The notes beneath the pieces are model-generated. The model saw nothing but the letters and a program-made list of their open reading frames with translations, was not told the origin of the DNA and did not search any database. From an uncultured Ruminococcus sp. (GTDB lineage: Bacteria > Bacillota > Clostridia > Lachnospirales > Lachnospiraceae), in NCBI GenBank assembly GCA_900553885.1, contig USFD01000122.1, forward strand, positions 1 through 7,537: a stretch of DNA of 7,537 bases. The letters are read 5' to 3'. Both the position numbers and the translations under genes were made by a program. Shown piece by piece: positions 1 through 5,959 of the stretch (its first letter is position 1; every line of letters begins with the position of its first letter).

Positions 1-32
1 CCTGCATTTCTGTACCATTGAAAGGGATTTCA

Positions 33-56
33 TAAACTTACAGATCCGTAAGTTTA
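33..56. promoter_or_regulatory. Perfect 24-base dyad, candidate operator
   Basis: TAAACTTAC and GTAAGTTTA form 9-base arms around a 6-base centre (AGATCC). The outermost bases C31 and G58 also pair, with one mismatch between. There is no T-run after either arm, so it does not look like a terminator. Spacing and arm length resemble operators of dimeric repressors such as the TetR family, but that is inference. It lies beyond the terminator of the two-component operon, so it probably belongs to a neighbouring gene left of the window. I found no convincing promoter next to it. Confidence 0.4.
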
Positions 57-129
57 CGTGCTGCCCCAATGCCGCCGGCGGCCTCTTTCTGCCAGGCAGT
101 CCGGAAGACTTTCTTAATAGAATAAAAGA

Positions 130-162
130 GCATACAAAAGATCTTTCTGTTCTTCTGTATGC
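130..162 (-). terminator. Hairpin terminator of the symporter / two-component operon
   Basis: Read on the minus strand, the arm GCATACAGAAGA (162-151) pairs with TCTTTTGTATGC (141-130) over 12 positions, including one G-U pair, with a 9-base loop. It is followed by TCTTTTATT. It begins 13 bases after the histidine kinase stop codon, so the operon most likely ends here. No BceAB-type transporter gene can therefore follow on the same transcript unless there is read-through. Confidence 0.75.
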
Positions 163-175
163 CCCTGCACTTTCC

Positions 176-1207
176 TTATTCCCTGTCATTCTCCGGCCTG
201 TTTTTCTCCGTCTTTCCTGTTCCAAAGGTAATTCCGATCCTGGTATACTCCCCGGCTGCGGAATCCGCTGTTATCCGGTGCCCCAGTTCCCCGCACAGCC
301 TGCTGCAGATATAAAGTCCCATTCCGGTAGACGAGATTCTTCTGCCGTTTTTCCCGGTAAAGGATTTTTCAAATATCCGGGGCAGATCCCCGCTGTCAAT
401 TCCCCATCCATTATCCTCTGTCCACAGAATTATATTCCCGTTTTCATCTTCTTCCGTAAAAAAACGGATCGTCCGCTGTTCCTCCCGGCAGTATTTTACG
501 CTGTTGCTGATAATCTGCCCCAGCATAAAAGCAAGCCATTTCCGGTCCGTATATACACACTGCTCTCCCACGTCTACAGAGACAGAAAACTGATTCAGGA
601 TCAGACTATCCTTATTTTCCCTTACCGTATCCTCCACGATTTCCCGGAGAGAACAGAATGAGATACTGTAATCATTCTGGGGCACTTCGCCGCGAATGTA
701 GTACAGTACCTGCTCCACGTCATTTTCGATTCTTGAAAGCTGTTCCTTCAGACGTCTCCCGGTTTCTCCGGGATTATTGTGAAGGATAAGCTTTGCGCTT
801 GCAATAGGAAGCTTGACCTGATGGATCCAGGTTTCCACATACCTGCGGAACTCTCCGCTGACCCGCTCATGCCGGCCAATCGCATCATTCATGGATTTCA
901 GGATATCCACATAAGAATGGTAGAGAATCTTTCCTTCCAGAAATCCCGGTTCCTTTATCATCTCCACCACAAGATATTTTTCCTCAAGACGGTCCAGTTT
1001 TCCCTGAAGATCATTATAAAACTGCCGCTTCCGTGAAAAATCATAATAAAAGACGCACCCGCATGTTCCTGCCAGAATAATGGTCAGAAAAATAAGAAGC
1101 ACAAAGCCTCCGTCAAACAGATATACGGTTCCGTCTGCCAGAAGAATCCCTGCTGCCCACAGCAGAATATGATAAATATGGTCTTTTATATATTTCCCCG
1201 GTCTCAT
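176..1207 (-). CDS. Intramembrane-sensing (BceS-like) sensor histidine kinase
   Basis: This membrane histidine kinase of 343 residues should phosphorylate the response regulator encoded just upstream. Two transmembrane segments lie at about residues 11-30 and 35-55, with only a few residues between them, so there is almost no extracellular sensor domain. That layout is typical of BceS/YvcQ-type kinases, which usually sense through a partner transporter. A linker follows, then the H-box with phospho-accepting His129 (WIHQVKLP), the N-box around Asn235 (IISNSVKY), the G1 box DNGWGI (265-270) and the G2 box TGMGLY (294-299). The ATG overlaps the regulator's TGA by 4 bases (ATGA), indicating translational coupling; a weaker AGGGG lies 11 bases upstream. 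The kinase looks intact. The stimulus is unknown. The usual bceAB partner genes are absent from the window, and the operon instead starts with an AGCS amino-acid symporter. Confidence 0.9.
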   Translation of the reverse strand: MRPGKYIKDHIYHILLWAAGILLADGTVYLFDGGFVLLIFLTIILAGTCGCVFYYDFSRKRQFYNDLQGKLDRLEEKYLVVEMIKEPGFLEGKILYHSYVDILKSMNDAIGRHERVSGEFRRYVETWIHQVKLPIASAKLILHNNPGETGRRLKEQLSRIENDVEQVLYYIRGEVPQNDYSISFCSLREIVEDTVRENKDSLILNQFSVSVDVGEQCVYTDRKWLAFMLGQIISNSVKYCREEQRTIRFFTEEDENGNIILWTEDNGWGIDSGDLPRIFEKSFTGKNGRRISSTGMGLYICSRLCGELGHRITADSAAGEYTRIGITFGTGKTEKNRPENDRE

Positions 1208-1872
1208 ACAAGCATATACCCCTGCTTCCGCCTTGTCTCAATTACATCCGGAAATCCCAGTCCTTCCAGCCTCTTTCTCAGGCGGTTGATATTAACTGTC
1301 AGTGTATTGTCATCTACAAAGTCACTGCGGTCCCACAGATAGTCCATCAGCTCATCCCGGGATACAATCGTTCCCTGCTTTTTCAGGAGACAGTGCAGAA
1401 TATTCATTTCATTCCGGGACAGAACCGTCTCAGTCCCCTCATATGTGACAGAACTTCTCAGAAGATTCAGCCGCATCCCCCGATAAGTAAGCTCCTCCTC
1501 GCTGCCGCGCCCGCCCATCCTTCTGAGAACTGTCTCAATGCGAAGGAGAAGAAGCGCAGGATTATAAGGTTTTGTCACATAATCGTCCGCCCCGCTGCTG
1601 CGGCTGATAATCTCATCAGCATCTGTACTTCGGCTTGTCAGCATAATCACAGGAACATCCGACCTGGAACGGATTTCCCGGAGAATGGACTGCCCGTTGG
1701 CGTCCGGCAGAAGGATATCCAGCAGAACAAGATCCGGCCGGATCCTGGCCGCCTCGTCGGCCGCGTTTTCAAAATCCACGGTTACACAGGGCGCATATCC
1801 TCCGTTTTCCAGCAGAAGACACAATTCCTCACGCAATGTGACATCATCCTCAATAATCAGTATCTTTCTCAC
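1204..1872 (-). CDS. OmpR/BceR-type response regulator
   Basis: This cytoplasmic DNA-binding response regulator has 222 residues. The N-terminal receiver domain (1-115) has the acidic pair Asp9/Asp10, the phospho-accepting Asp52 (LLDILLP), Thr79 and Lys101. The C-terminal winged-helix domain (about 125-222) has the OmpR-type pattern LSRNEMNIL, DDNTLTVNINRLRKRL and a terminal RRKQGYMLV. It is intact and of normal length. Translation starts at GTG (1872-1870), preceded by GAGGTG at a spacing of 7 bases; no in-frame ATG lies nearby. It starts 18 bases after the symporter stop codon and overlaps the kinase gene by 4 bases, so all three are most likely one transcript. Its targets are not known. 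The agcS-like operon itself and an unlinked transporter are both reasonable guesses. Confidence 0.93.
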   Translation of the reverse strand: MRKILIIEDDVTLREELCLLLENGGYAPCVTVDFENAADEAARIRPDLVLLDILLPDANGQSILREIRSRSDVPVIMLTSRSTDADEIISRSSGADDYVTKPYNPALLLLRIETVLRRMGGRGSEEELTYRGMRLNLLRSSVTYEGTETVLSRNEMNILHCLLKKQGTIVSRDELMDYLWDRSDFVDDNTLTVNINRLRKRLEGLGFPDVIETRRKQGYMLV

Positions 1873-1890
1873 CGGCAGTCACCTCACTGT

Positions 1891-3279
1891 TTATTTCCTC
1901 ATCTCATTTTTCTCATAATCTCTCAGCGACGCAATCGCTTTCGGCGCGAGAGGAATGAGAGCGATCATATTAAATACCGTCATCAGTCCTACACCTACAT
2001 CGCCCAGATCCCAGACAAACTGGTAGGCAGCCAGGCCGCCCACAAAAAGCATAACAAGAGCCAGCACCTTGTACAGGGTCTGGGACAGCCAGTTATCTCC
2101 GAAAAGATATGCCACATTTGGCCTTGCATAAAACAGGATTCCAAGAAATGTGGAAAAACTGAACAGCCACAGAATCACTGCAATAAAGATTACACCGAAC
2201 TCTCCTAAATGGTACCGCATTGCCGTCTGCAGCAGATCCATCCCTTCCAGGCCCTCTGTCATCCCCATCGGAGTCAGAAGCATAATCATAGCAGAACAAC
2301 TGCAGATTACAAGGGTGTCAATAAACACGCCCAGTGCCTGAAGCAGACCTTCCTTGGCCGGATGACTGATATCCGCCGCCGCTGCCGCGCAGGGTGCAGA
2401 ACCGGAACCTGCTTCATTGGAAAACAGCCCTCTTTTGGCGCCGTTCATAATTACCGCGCCGATACCGCCGCCCACAACCTGGCGGAAACCGAATGCTTCT
2501 GCAAAAATCCGCTCAAATACGGCCGGCAGCTGTCCTGCATTTTTTACTATAATAAAAAGTGTAATAAAGAAATAGCACGCTGCCATAACCGGTACCATAA
2601 TATCCAGTACTTTTACGGTCGCATTTTTCCGGAGCACAATCACCGCTGCAATTACTACCAGTACAATGGTAGAATAAAGGGGCGGCACGTGAAAGGCATT
2701 CTCAAAGGAAGATGAGATGGAGTTGCCGATCACCTGGCTGATGCCGCACCAGCAGATCAGGCCGGAAAGAGCAAACAGCACCGCAATAACCGAATGCTTT
2801 CTCAGGCTGTTTTTTTTGATAAAAAGCCGGTGAATATAATATGCCGGACCGCCCCGGTATCCGCCGTAAAGGGGATCTTTTTCCTTATAAATCTGTGCCA
2901 GTGTCGCCTCAATAAATGCGGTGGAAGAGCCCAGCAGAGCGATGACCCACATCCAGAATACCGCTCCCGCTCCTCCGGCTGAAATAGCTGCTACCACGCC
3001 CACCAGATTTCCCATACCTACCCGGCATGCCGTGGAGACAATCAGAGCCTGGAGACCGGAAATTCCTTCTTTCTCTGTTTTTTTATTGCTTTCAAGCGTT
3101 ACCTTCATCATCTCCGGAAAGAGCCGGAACGGGAGAAACCGTGTCCGTATTGTAAAATAAAGTCCTGCCGGGACAAGAATAATCACCAGGAGGGAAAGCC
3201 CCAGAGAACTGCCGCCGGGCAGCGGAATTGTAATAAGGTCACCCCAGAGTATATTGTAGACTGCATGAAAAAAATCCAT
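1891..3279 (-). CDS. Alanine/glycine:cation symporter (AGCS family)
   Basis: This membrane transporter of 462 residues is predicted to import alanine, glycine or a related small amino acid with Na+ or H+. The AGCS hallmarks are visible: the GMGNLVGV stretch (88-95, usually G-T-G-N in the family), the segment AGGAGAVFWMW (101-111), YGGYRGGPAYYI (138-149) and the conserved motif GAKRGLFSNEAGSGSAP (280-296). Hydrophobic helices run throughout, about ten to eleven by eye. I chose the ATG at 3279 because GAGAGGA lies about 8 bases upstream and because the family N-terminus aligns here. An upstream in-frame reading to 3474 runs through the promoter, the leader hairpin and part of the preceding terminator, so it is not coding. 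The gene leads an operon with the two-component genes. Substrate and ion cannot be told from the sequence alone; D-alanine or serine are possible alternatives. Confidence 0.93.
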   Translation of the reverse strand: MDFFHAVYNILWGDLITIPLPGGSSLGLSLLVIILVPAGLYFTIRTRFLPFRLFPEMMKVTLESNKKTEKEGISGLQALIVSTACRVGMGNLVGVVAAISAGGAGAVFWMWVIALLGSSTAFIEATLAQIYKEKDPLYGGYRGGPAYYIHRLFIKKNSLRKHSVIAVLFALSGLICWCGISQVIGNSISSSFENAFHVPPLYSTIVLVVIAAVIVLRKNATVKVLDIMVPVMAACYFFITLFIIVKNAGQLPAVFERIFAEAFGFRQVVGGGIGAVIMNGAKRGLFSNEAGSGSAPCAAAAADISHPAKEGLLQALGVFIDTLVICSCSAMIMLLTPMGMTEGLEGMDLLQTAMRYHLGEFGVIFIAVILWLFSFSTFLGILFYARPNVAYLFGDNWLSQTLYKVLALVMLFVGGLAAYQFVWDLGDVGVGLMTVFNMIALIPLAPKAIASLRDYEKNEMRK

Positions 3280-3304
3280 AATTTTTATCCTCTCATTTCT
3301 TGTT

Positions 3305-3354
3305 CTGCACAGATTCTCTGCCATACGGATCTGATAATCCGGTATTCTGTGCAG
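3305..3354 (-). promoter_or_regulatory. Structured 5' leader hairpin before the AGCS symporter gene
   Basis: In the transcript, the arm CTGCACAGA (3354-3346) pairs perfectly with TCTGTGCAG (3313-3305). Inside it ATACCGGAT (3345-3337) pairs with ATCCGTAT (3330-3323) with one bulged base, leaving a loop TATCAG and a 9-base one-sided bulge (3322-3314). The hairpin fills over half of the roughly 90-base leader and ends about 10 bases before the Shine-Dalgarno site. There is no T-run after it on the minus strand, so it is not a simple attenuator. It does not resemble a glycine riboswitch and is too short for one. Possible roles are a protein-binding site, an mRNA stability element or control of translation. 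The structure is clear; the role is inference. Confidence 0.5.
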
Positions 3355-3376
3355 CTTTTTCTGATATCGCCTGTAT

Positions 3377-3405
3377 AGTATAGCGTAAAATTGCAGTTCT
3401 GTAAA
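3377..3405 (-). promoter_or_regulatory. Sigma-A promoter of the symporter / two-component operon
   Basis: On the minus strand TTTACA (3405-3400) is followed by exactly 17 bases and TATACT (3382-3377), close to the sigma-A consensus. Transcription should start near 3370, giving a leader of about 90 bases. The -35 box lies in the T-rich tail of the preceding terminator. CTGTTTTACAG, an imperfect dyad, overlaps the -35 box and resembles the dyad at the rrf2 promoter. Confidence 0.75.
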
Positions 3406-3408
3406 ACA

Positions 3409-3450
3409 GAAGCAGCTATTTTGATTTTTAAACATCAACCCAGCTGCTTC
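3409..3450 (-). terminator. Hairpin terminator of the amr operon
   Basis: Minus-strand arms GAAGCAGCT (3450-3442) and AGCTGCTTC (3417-3409) are perfectly complementary. An inner TTGAT/ATCAA stem (3438-3434 with 3425-3421) extends the hairpin after a 3x3 internal loop. It is followed by TGTTTTAC, a modest T-run. It lies about 90 bases past the amrS stop and just before the symporter promoter, so it separates the two operons. The weak T-run suggests some read-through. Confidence 0.6.
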
Positions 3451-3541
3451 AGACTTTCTTATAGCACCGCTCAATGTATTCCAATCCTGCAGGCTCCTGA
3501 TGTTTGTGCAGTCCTGTTATCCTCCTGCCGCCGGATCCCTC

Positions 3542-4426
3542 TCAGCAGTTGCCGGTATATACATGCTTCAGATATTTCCCTGCCACGTCCCGCAGGCGGT
3601 ATATCAGTTCCACATCGGTGGCTTTCCTGTCCGTCATCCGGTATCTGGGAAAGAACCGGGTCACATGAAGGACAATATCCGGATCCACTGCGGAGATCCA
3701 TCCGGCCTGCTGCTCCATCTCCTCCACGGAATCATTTTCTCCCGGAACAATCAGAGTAGTAAGCTCCACATGGCACACCTGCGCCGCACGCTTTATAAAA
3801 GCTTTCACTGTATCAAGATCTCCTCCCAGTTTCCGGTAGTAATCCCGGGTAAATCCTTTTAAATCAATGTTCATGGCGTCGATATAGGGCAGGATTTCTT
3901 CCAGCACAGGCAGCTCTGCCGTTCCGTTTGTAACCAGCACACTTTTCATTCCCCGCTGCCGCACCAGGCCCGCCGTATCACGGACAAATTCGTATCCAAC
4001 CAGTGGTTCATTATAAGTAAAGGCCACCCCGATATTTCCCCTGCCGCGAAAGGTCTCCGCCAGCTCCGTCAGTTCCTCCGGGCTCATTTCCCGGAAATCC
4101 GGCACTCCTGCAGCACCTTCCGCTCTTATATGGCCGGCCGTTTCCTTCTGCTCTTGCCCTGTCATGGATATCTGATAATTCTGGCAGAATGGGCAGGAAA
4201 GATTACAGCCGTAACTGCCCGCTGACAGAATCATGCTCCCCGGAAAGAAATGCCGCAGCGGCTTCTTTTCAACAGGATCCAGCGCCAGTGCTGTTATTCT
4301 CCCGTAATTCGCGCAGATAATCTTTCCTTTTTCATTTTTTCTTGCCCCACATCTGCCGTACTGTCCTTCTTTTAAACTGCAGTGGTGAGGACAGACCGGA
4401 CATACTGCTCTTTTCTCATATTCCAT
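3542..4426 (-). CDS. amrS: AmmeMemoRadiSam system radical SAM enzyme AmrS
   Basis: This radical S-adenosylmethionine enzyme has 294 residues and sits in the AmmeMemoRadiSam locus. The N-terminus has a cysteine-rich stretch (Cys9, Cys12, Cys16, Cys26) typical of this PflA-like subfamily. The radical SAM cluster motif CNLSCPFC has Cys74, Cys78 and Cys81 spaced C-x3-C-x2-C, which binds the 4Fe-4S cluster that cleaves SAM. Further family signs are TYNEP, SVLVTNGT and AMNIDLKGF. The start is the ATG at 4426, whose A is the last base of the TGA of amrB-amrA, so translation is coupled; GGTGAG lies about 9 bases upstream inside the preceding gene. A TTG three bases further upstream is less likely. 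The substrate is not known to me. A generic pyruvate formate-lyase activase is the main mis-annotation risk, but no glycyl-radical enzyme is nearby and the amr partner genes argue for AmrS. Confidence 0.93.
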   Translation of the reverse strand: MEYEKRAVCPVCPHHCSLKEGQYGRCGARKNEKGKIICANYGRITALALDPVEKKPLRHFFPGSMILSAGSYGCNLSCPFCQNYQISMTGQEQKETAGHIRAEGAAGVPDFREMSPEELTELAETFRGRGNIGVAFTYNEPLVGYEFVRDTAGLVRQRGMKSVLVTNGTAELPVLEEILPYIDAMNIDLKGFTRDYYRKLGGDLDTVKAFIKRAAQVCHVELTTLIVPGENDSVEEMEQQAGWISAVDPDIVLHVTRFFPRYRMTDRKATDVELIYRLRDVAGKYLKHVYTGNC

Positions 4427-5811
4427 CAAAAGTGTCTCACCACCTCAAAACGCTCCAGGCGGACGTCCTCAGCCTCATCCGGAATTCCGGCTTTCTGCTT
4501 TGCAATACGAATCTGTTCCTCCACCGTATCCACGCCCTCCAGATTCGGAAGAAGCAGTCCCCGCCTGCGCCCTCTGCTTACAACAACTCCGTACCGCTTC
4601 ACATCCAGTTCTTCCGCCGAATCAATTTCTTCCGTATTCCCCAGCACGTCCACACTGTACACCAGACGGTCCAGTTCCTCCGGCTCCACTGCATGAAACC
4701 GGGGATCCCTTACAGCCGCGCTTATGGCGTTTTCGATAATCTCCCGGGCAATGTTCTCCCGTATCGGGGCAATGGTTCCGATACAGCCTCTGAGTCGTCC
4801 GTCCTCTTTCAGGGATACAAATACTCCGGCGCGTCCGGAGTACATCTCTTCCGGCAGATCCCGGGGGACTTTGATCTTCTCTCCTGTTTTCACATACGTC
4901 TCTATCGTCTGTCTGGCAAGAGAAACATAGGGATCTTCTGCCATCTTTCTCTTTCTGATCTTCTTCTGTTGCTGAAAATACTGTTCCAGAAAATGCCGCT
5001 CTGGATCCCGGCCCGTCACCTCATAAGTACAGATGCCATATCCGACGCCAAATGTCCCCTCATGGGACAGGCGCTCTGCTTTTACCGAAAGGCCGTCCAG
5101 CGCTCCGGCCATAATTGTAAAGGACCGATGACCGCACTCTGCCGCCCTGTCACAGAACTCCTCGGAAAAATCAAAAAGTTCGCTGAACGCAGCCCGCCCC
5201 ATCACATCCATAATACGGGCATCGTACTCCGGTCCTTCTTTCTGAAAGCCATAGGGTCCGTCTTCCTTTAACTTATGGGACAGATCGCCGCTTCCGATAA
5301 TTACAATACTTCGTCCCAGAAGTTCTGCCGTCTTTTTAATACACGCTCCCAGTTCGTAATGTTTTGTAAGCGGAAGTCCGGACAGGCCGATCCGCACCAG
5401 CCGGTAATCCGTATCATACTGGTTCAGAAAATACAGAGGCACCATAGTTCCGTGATCCAGGCTTTTATCCCGCTCCCCCAGCGTTCCCGCCGGGATGTCT
5501 CTTGCCTCCGCTTCCCGAGACAGCACCCGGACAAATTCCGTGTCATACTCTTCCTGAAACTCTGTCTGCGGCGCACGGAACCGGGCGAAGCTTCCTCTGG
5601 CGCTCTTGCCCGGCGAAATATGAAAATAATCCGCGTACATAACAGAATGGGGAGAGGTAACAACCACCGTATCCGGCTTCCATGCCGCAATCTGACGGGC
5701 CGCCTGGTGATAAGCATCCACTGTGGCCTGAATTTTTTTCTCTTCTCCCCGCCCCACCGCAGGTACGATCAGCGGCGGATGGGGAACCATAACTGCACCT
5801 TTTACTGACAT
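4426..5811 (-). CDS. amrB: AmrB-AmrA fusion protein (Memo-like domain plus AMMECR1 domain)
   Basis: This protein of 461 residues fuses two members of the AmmeMemoRadiSam system. Residues 1-265 are the Memo/AmrB domain, related to LigB-type class III extradiol dioxygenases. It has MVPHPPLIVPAVG with His11, TSPHS with His55, LDHGTMVPL with His120 and GSGDLSHKL with His179, candidate metal-binding positions. A charged linker (about 270-290, QQQKKIRKRK) leads to the AMMECR1/AmrA domain (about 290-461), with the hallmark LRGCIG (340-345), then NAISAAVRDPRF and VYSVDVL. The ATG at 5811 has a strong AAAGGAG upstream at a spacing of 6 bases. A longer in-frame reading to 5985 crosses the promoter and enters the divergent rrf2 gene, so it is rejected. 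The fusion gives a fixed 1:1 ratio of the two domains, next to AmrS. Family role is unsettled; redox or metal-linked modification chemistry is inference. Confidence 0.92.
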   Translation of the reverse strand: MSVKGAVMVPHPPLIVPAVGRGEEKKIQATVDAYHQAARQIAAWKPDTVVVTSPHSVMYADYFHISPGKSARGSFARFRAPQTEFQEEYDTEFVRVLSREAEARDIPAGTLGERDKSLDHGTMVPLYFLNQYDTDYRLVRIGLSGLPLTKHYELGACIKKTAELLGRSIVIIGSGDLSHKLKEDGPYGFQKEGPEYDARIMDVMGRAAFSELFDFSEEFCDRAAECGHRSFTIMAGALDGLSVKAERLSHEGTFGVGYGICTYEVTGRDPERHFLEQYFQQQKKIRKRKMAEDPYVSLARQTIETYVKTGEKIKVPRDLPEEMYSGRAGVFVSLKEDGRLRGCIGTIAPIRENIAREIIENAISAAVRDPRFHAVEPEELDRLVYSVDVLGNTEEIDSAEELDVKRYGVVVSRGRRRGLLLPNLEGVDTVEEQIRIAKQKAGIPDEAEDVRLERFEVVRHF

Positions 5812-5862
5812 AGTTTTCTCCTTTCTGCCCTGCACAGGCTGTTCCGATTCTTCTTTTTCGTC

Positions 5863-5891
5863 AGTATAACACAAAACAACCGATATATAAA
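5863..5891 (-). promoter_or_regulatory. Promoter of the amr operon
   Basis: On the minus strand TATACT (5868-5863) is a good -10 box. The best -35 candidate with a 17-base spacer is TTTATA (5891-5886), a 4/6 match to TTGACA. The start should be near 5856, leaving a leader of about 45 bases before the ATG at 5811. The weak -35 box suggests low or activated expression. It is back to back with the rrf2 promoter. Confidence 0.55.
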
Positions 5892-5896
5892 ATTCC

Positions 5897-5908
5897 CTGT
5901 ATTTACAG
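5897..5908. promoter_or_regulatory. CTGTA-TT-TACAG dyad, candidate operator between amr and rrf2
   Basis: This is a perfect dyad with 5-base arms and a 2-base centre. It overlaps the -35 box of rrf2 (5902-5907) and lies 6 bases upstream of the -35 box of the amr promoter. That position fits a site through which one protein could repress rrf2 and affect amr. Self-regulation by the Rrf2 protein is the simplest guess. An almost identical site, CTGTTTTACAG, overlaps the -35 box of the symporter promoter. Confidence 0.4.
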
Positions 5909-5930
5909 AACAGAAACCTTGCAATATAAT
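5902..5930 (+). promoter_or_regulatory. Sigma-A promoter of the rrf2-family gene
   Basis: TTTACA (5902-5907), a 17-base spacer and a perfect TATAAT (5925-5930) precede the gene. Transcription should start near 5937, giving a leader of only about 23 bases. The ribosome binding site there is weak (GAAAGAAG at 5946-5953), so the protein is probably made at modest level despite a good promoter. Confidence 0.75.
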
Positions 5931-5959
5931 AGAATAAAATGAAATGAAAGAAGTATATT

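Noticed and set aside
71..82. GC-rich 12-base palindrome GCCGCCGGCGGC
   Set aside because: It is a self-complementary run without a loop or flanking signals; it may be chance or part of a coding remnant.
1393..2715. Long plus-strand open frames opposite the response regulator and symporter
   Set aside because: They have no family features, run antisense to well-recognised genes and have no promoter or ribosome binding site; they are shadow frames.
3305..3359. Reading the symporter leader hairpin as a plus-strand terminator because of the CTTTTT after it
   Set aside because: No plus-strand gene lies to its left within a reasonable distance, and its position in the leader of a minus-strand gene explains it better.
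3280..3474. N-terminal extension of the AGCS symporter by 65 residues
   Set aside because: The extra reading covers the promoter, the leader hairpin and the preceding terminator; the ATG at 3279 has a good ribosome binding site and matches the family start.
3542..4426. Annotation of AmrS as a pyruvate formate-lyase activating enzyme
   Set aside because: The cluster motif spacing is shared, but the N-terminal cysteine-rich stretch and overlap with AmrB-AmrA identify it as AmrS, and no glycyl-radical enzyme is nearby.
4342..5808. Plus-strand open frames opposite the amr genes
   Set aside because: They are antisense shadows of conserved AmrS and AmrB-AmrA domains, with no supporting signals.
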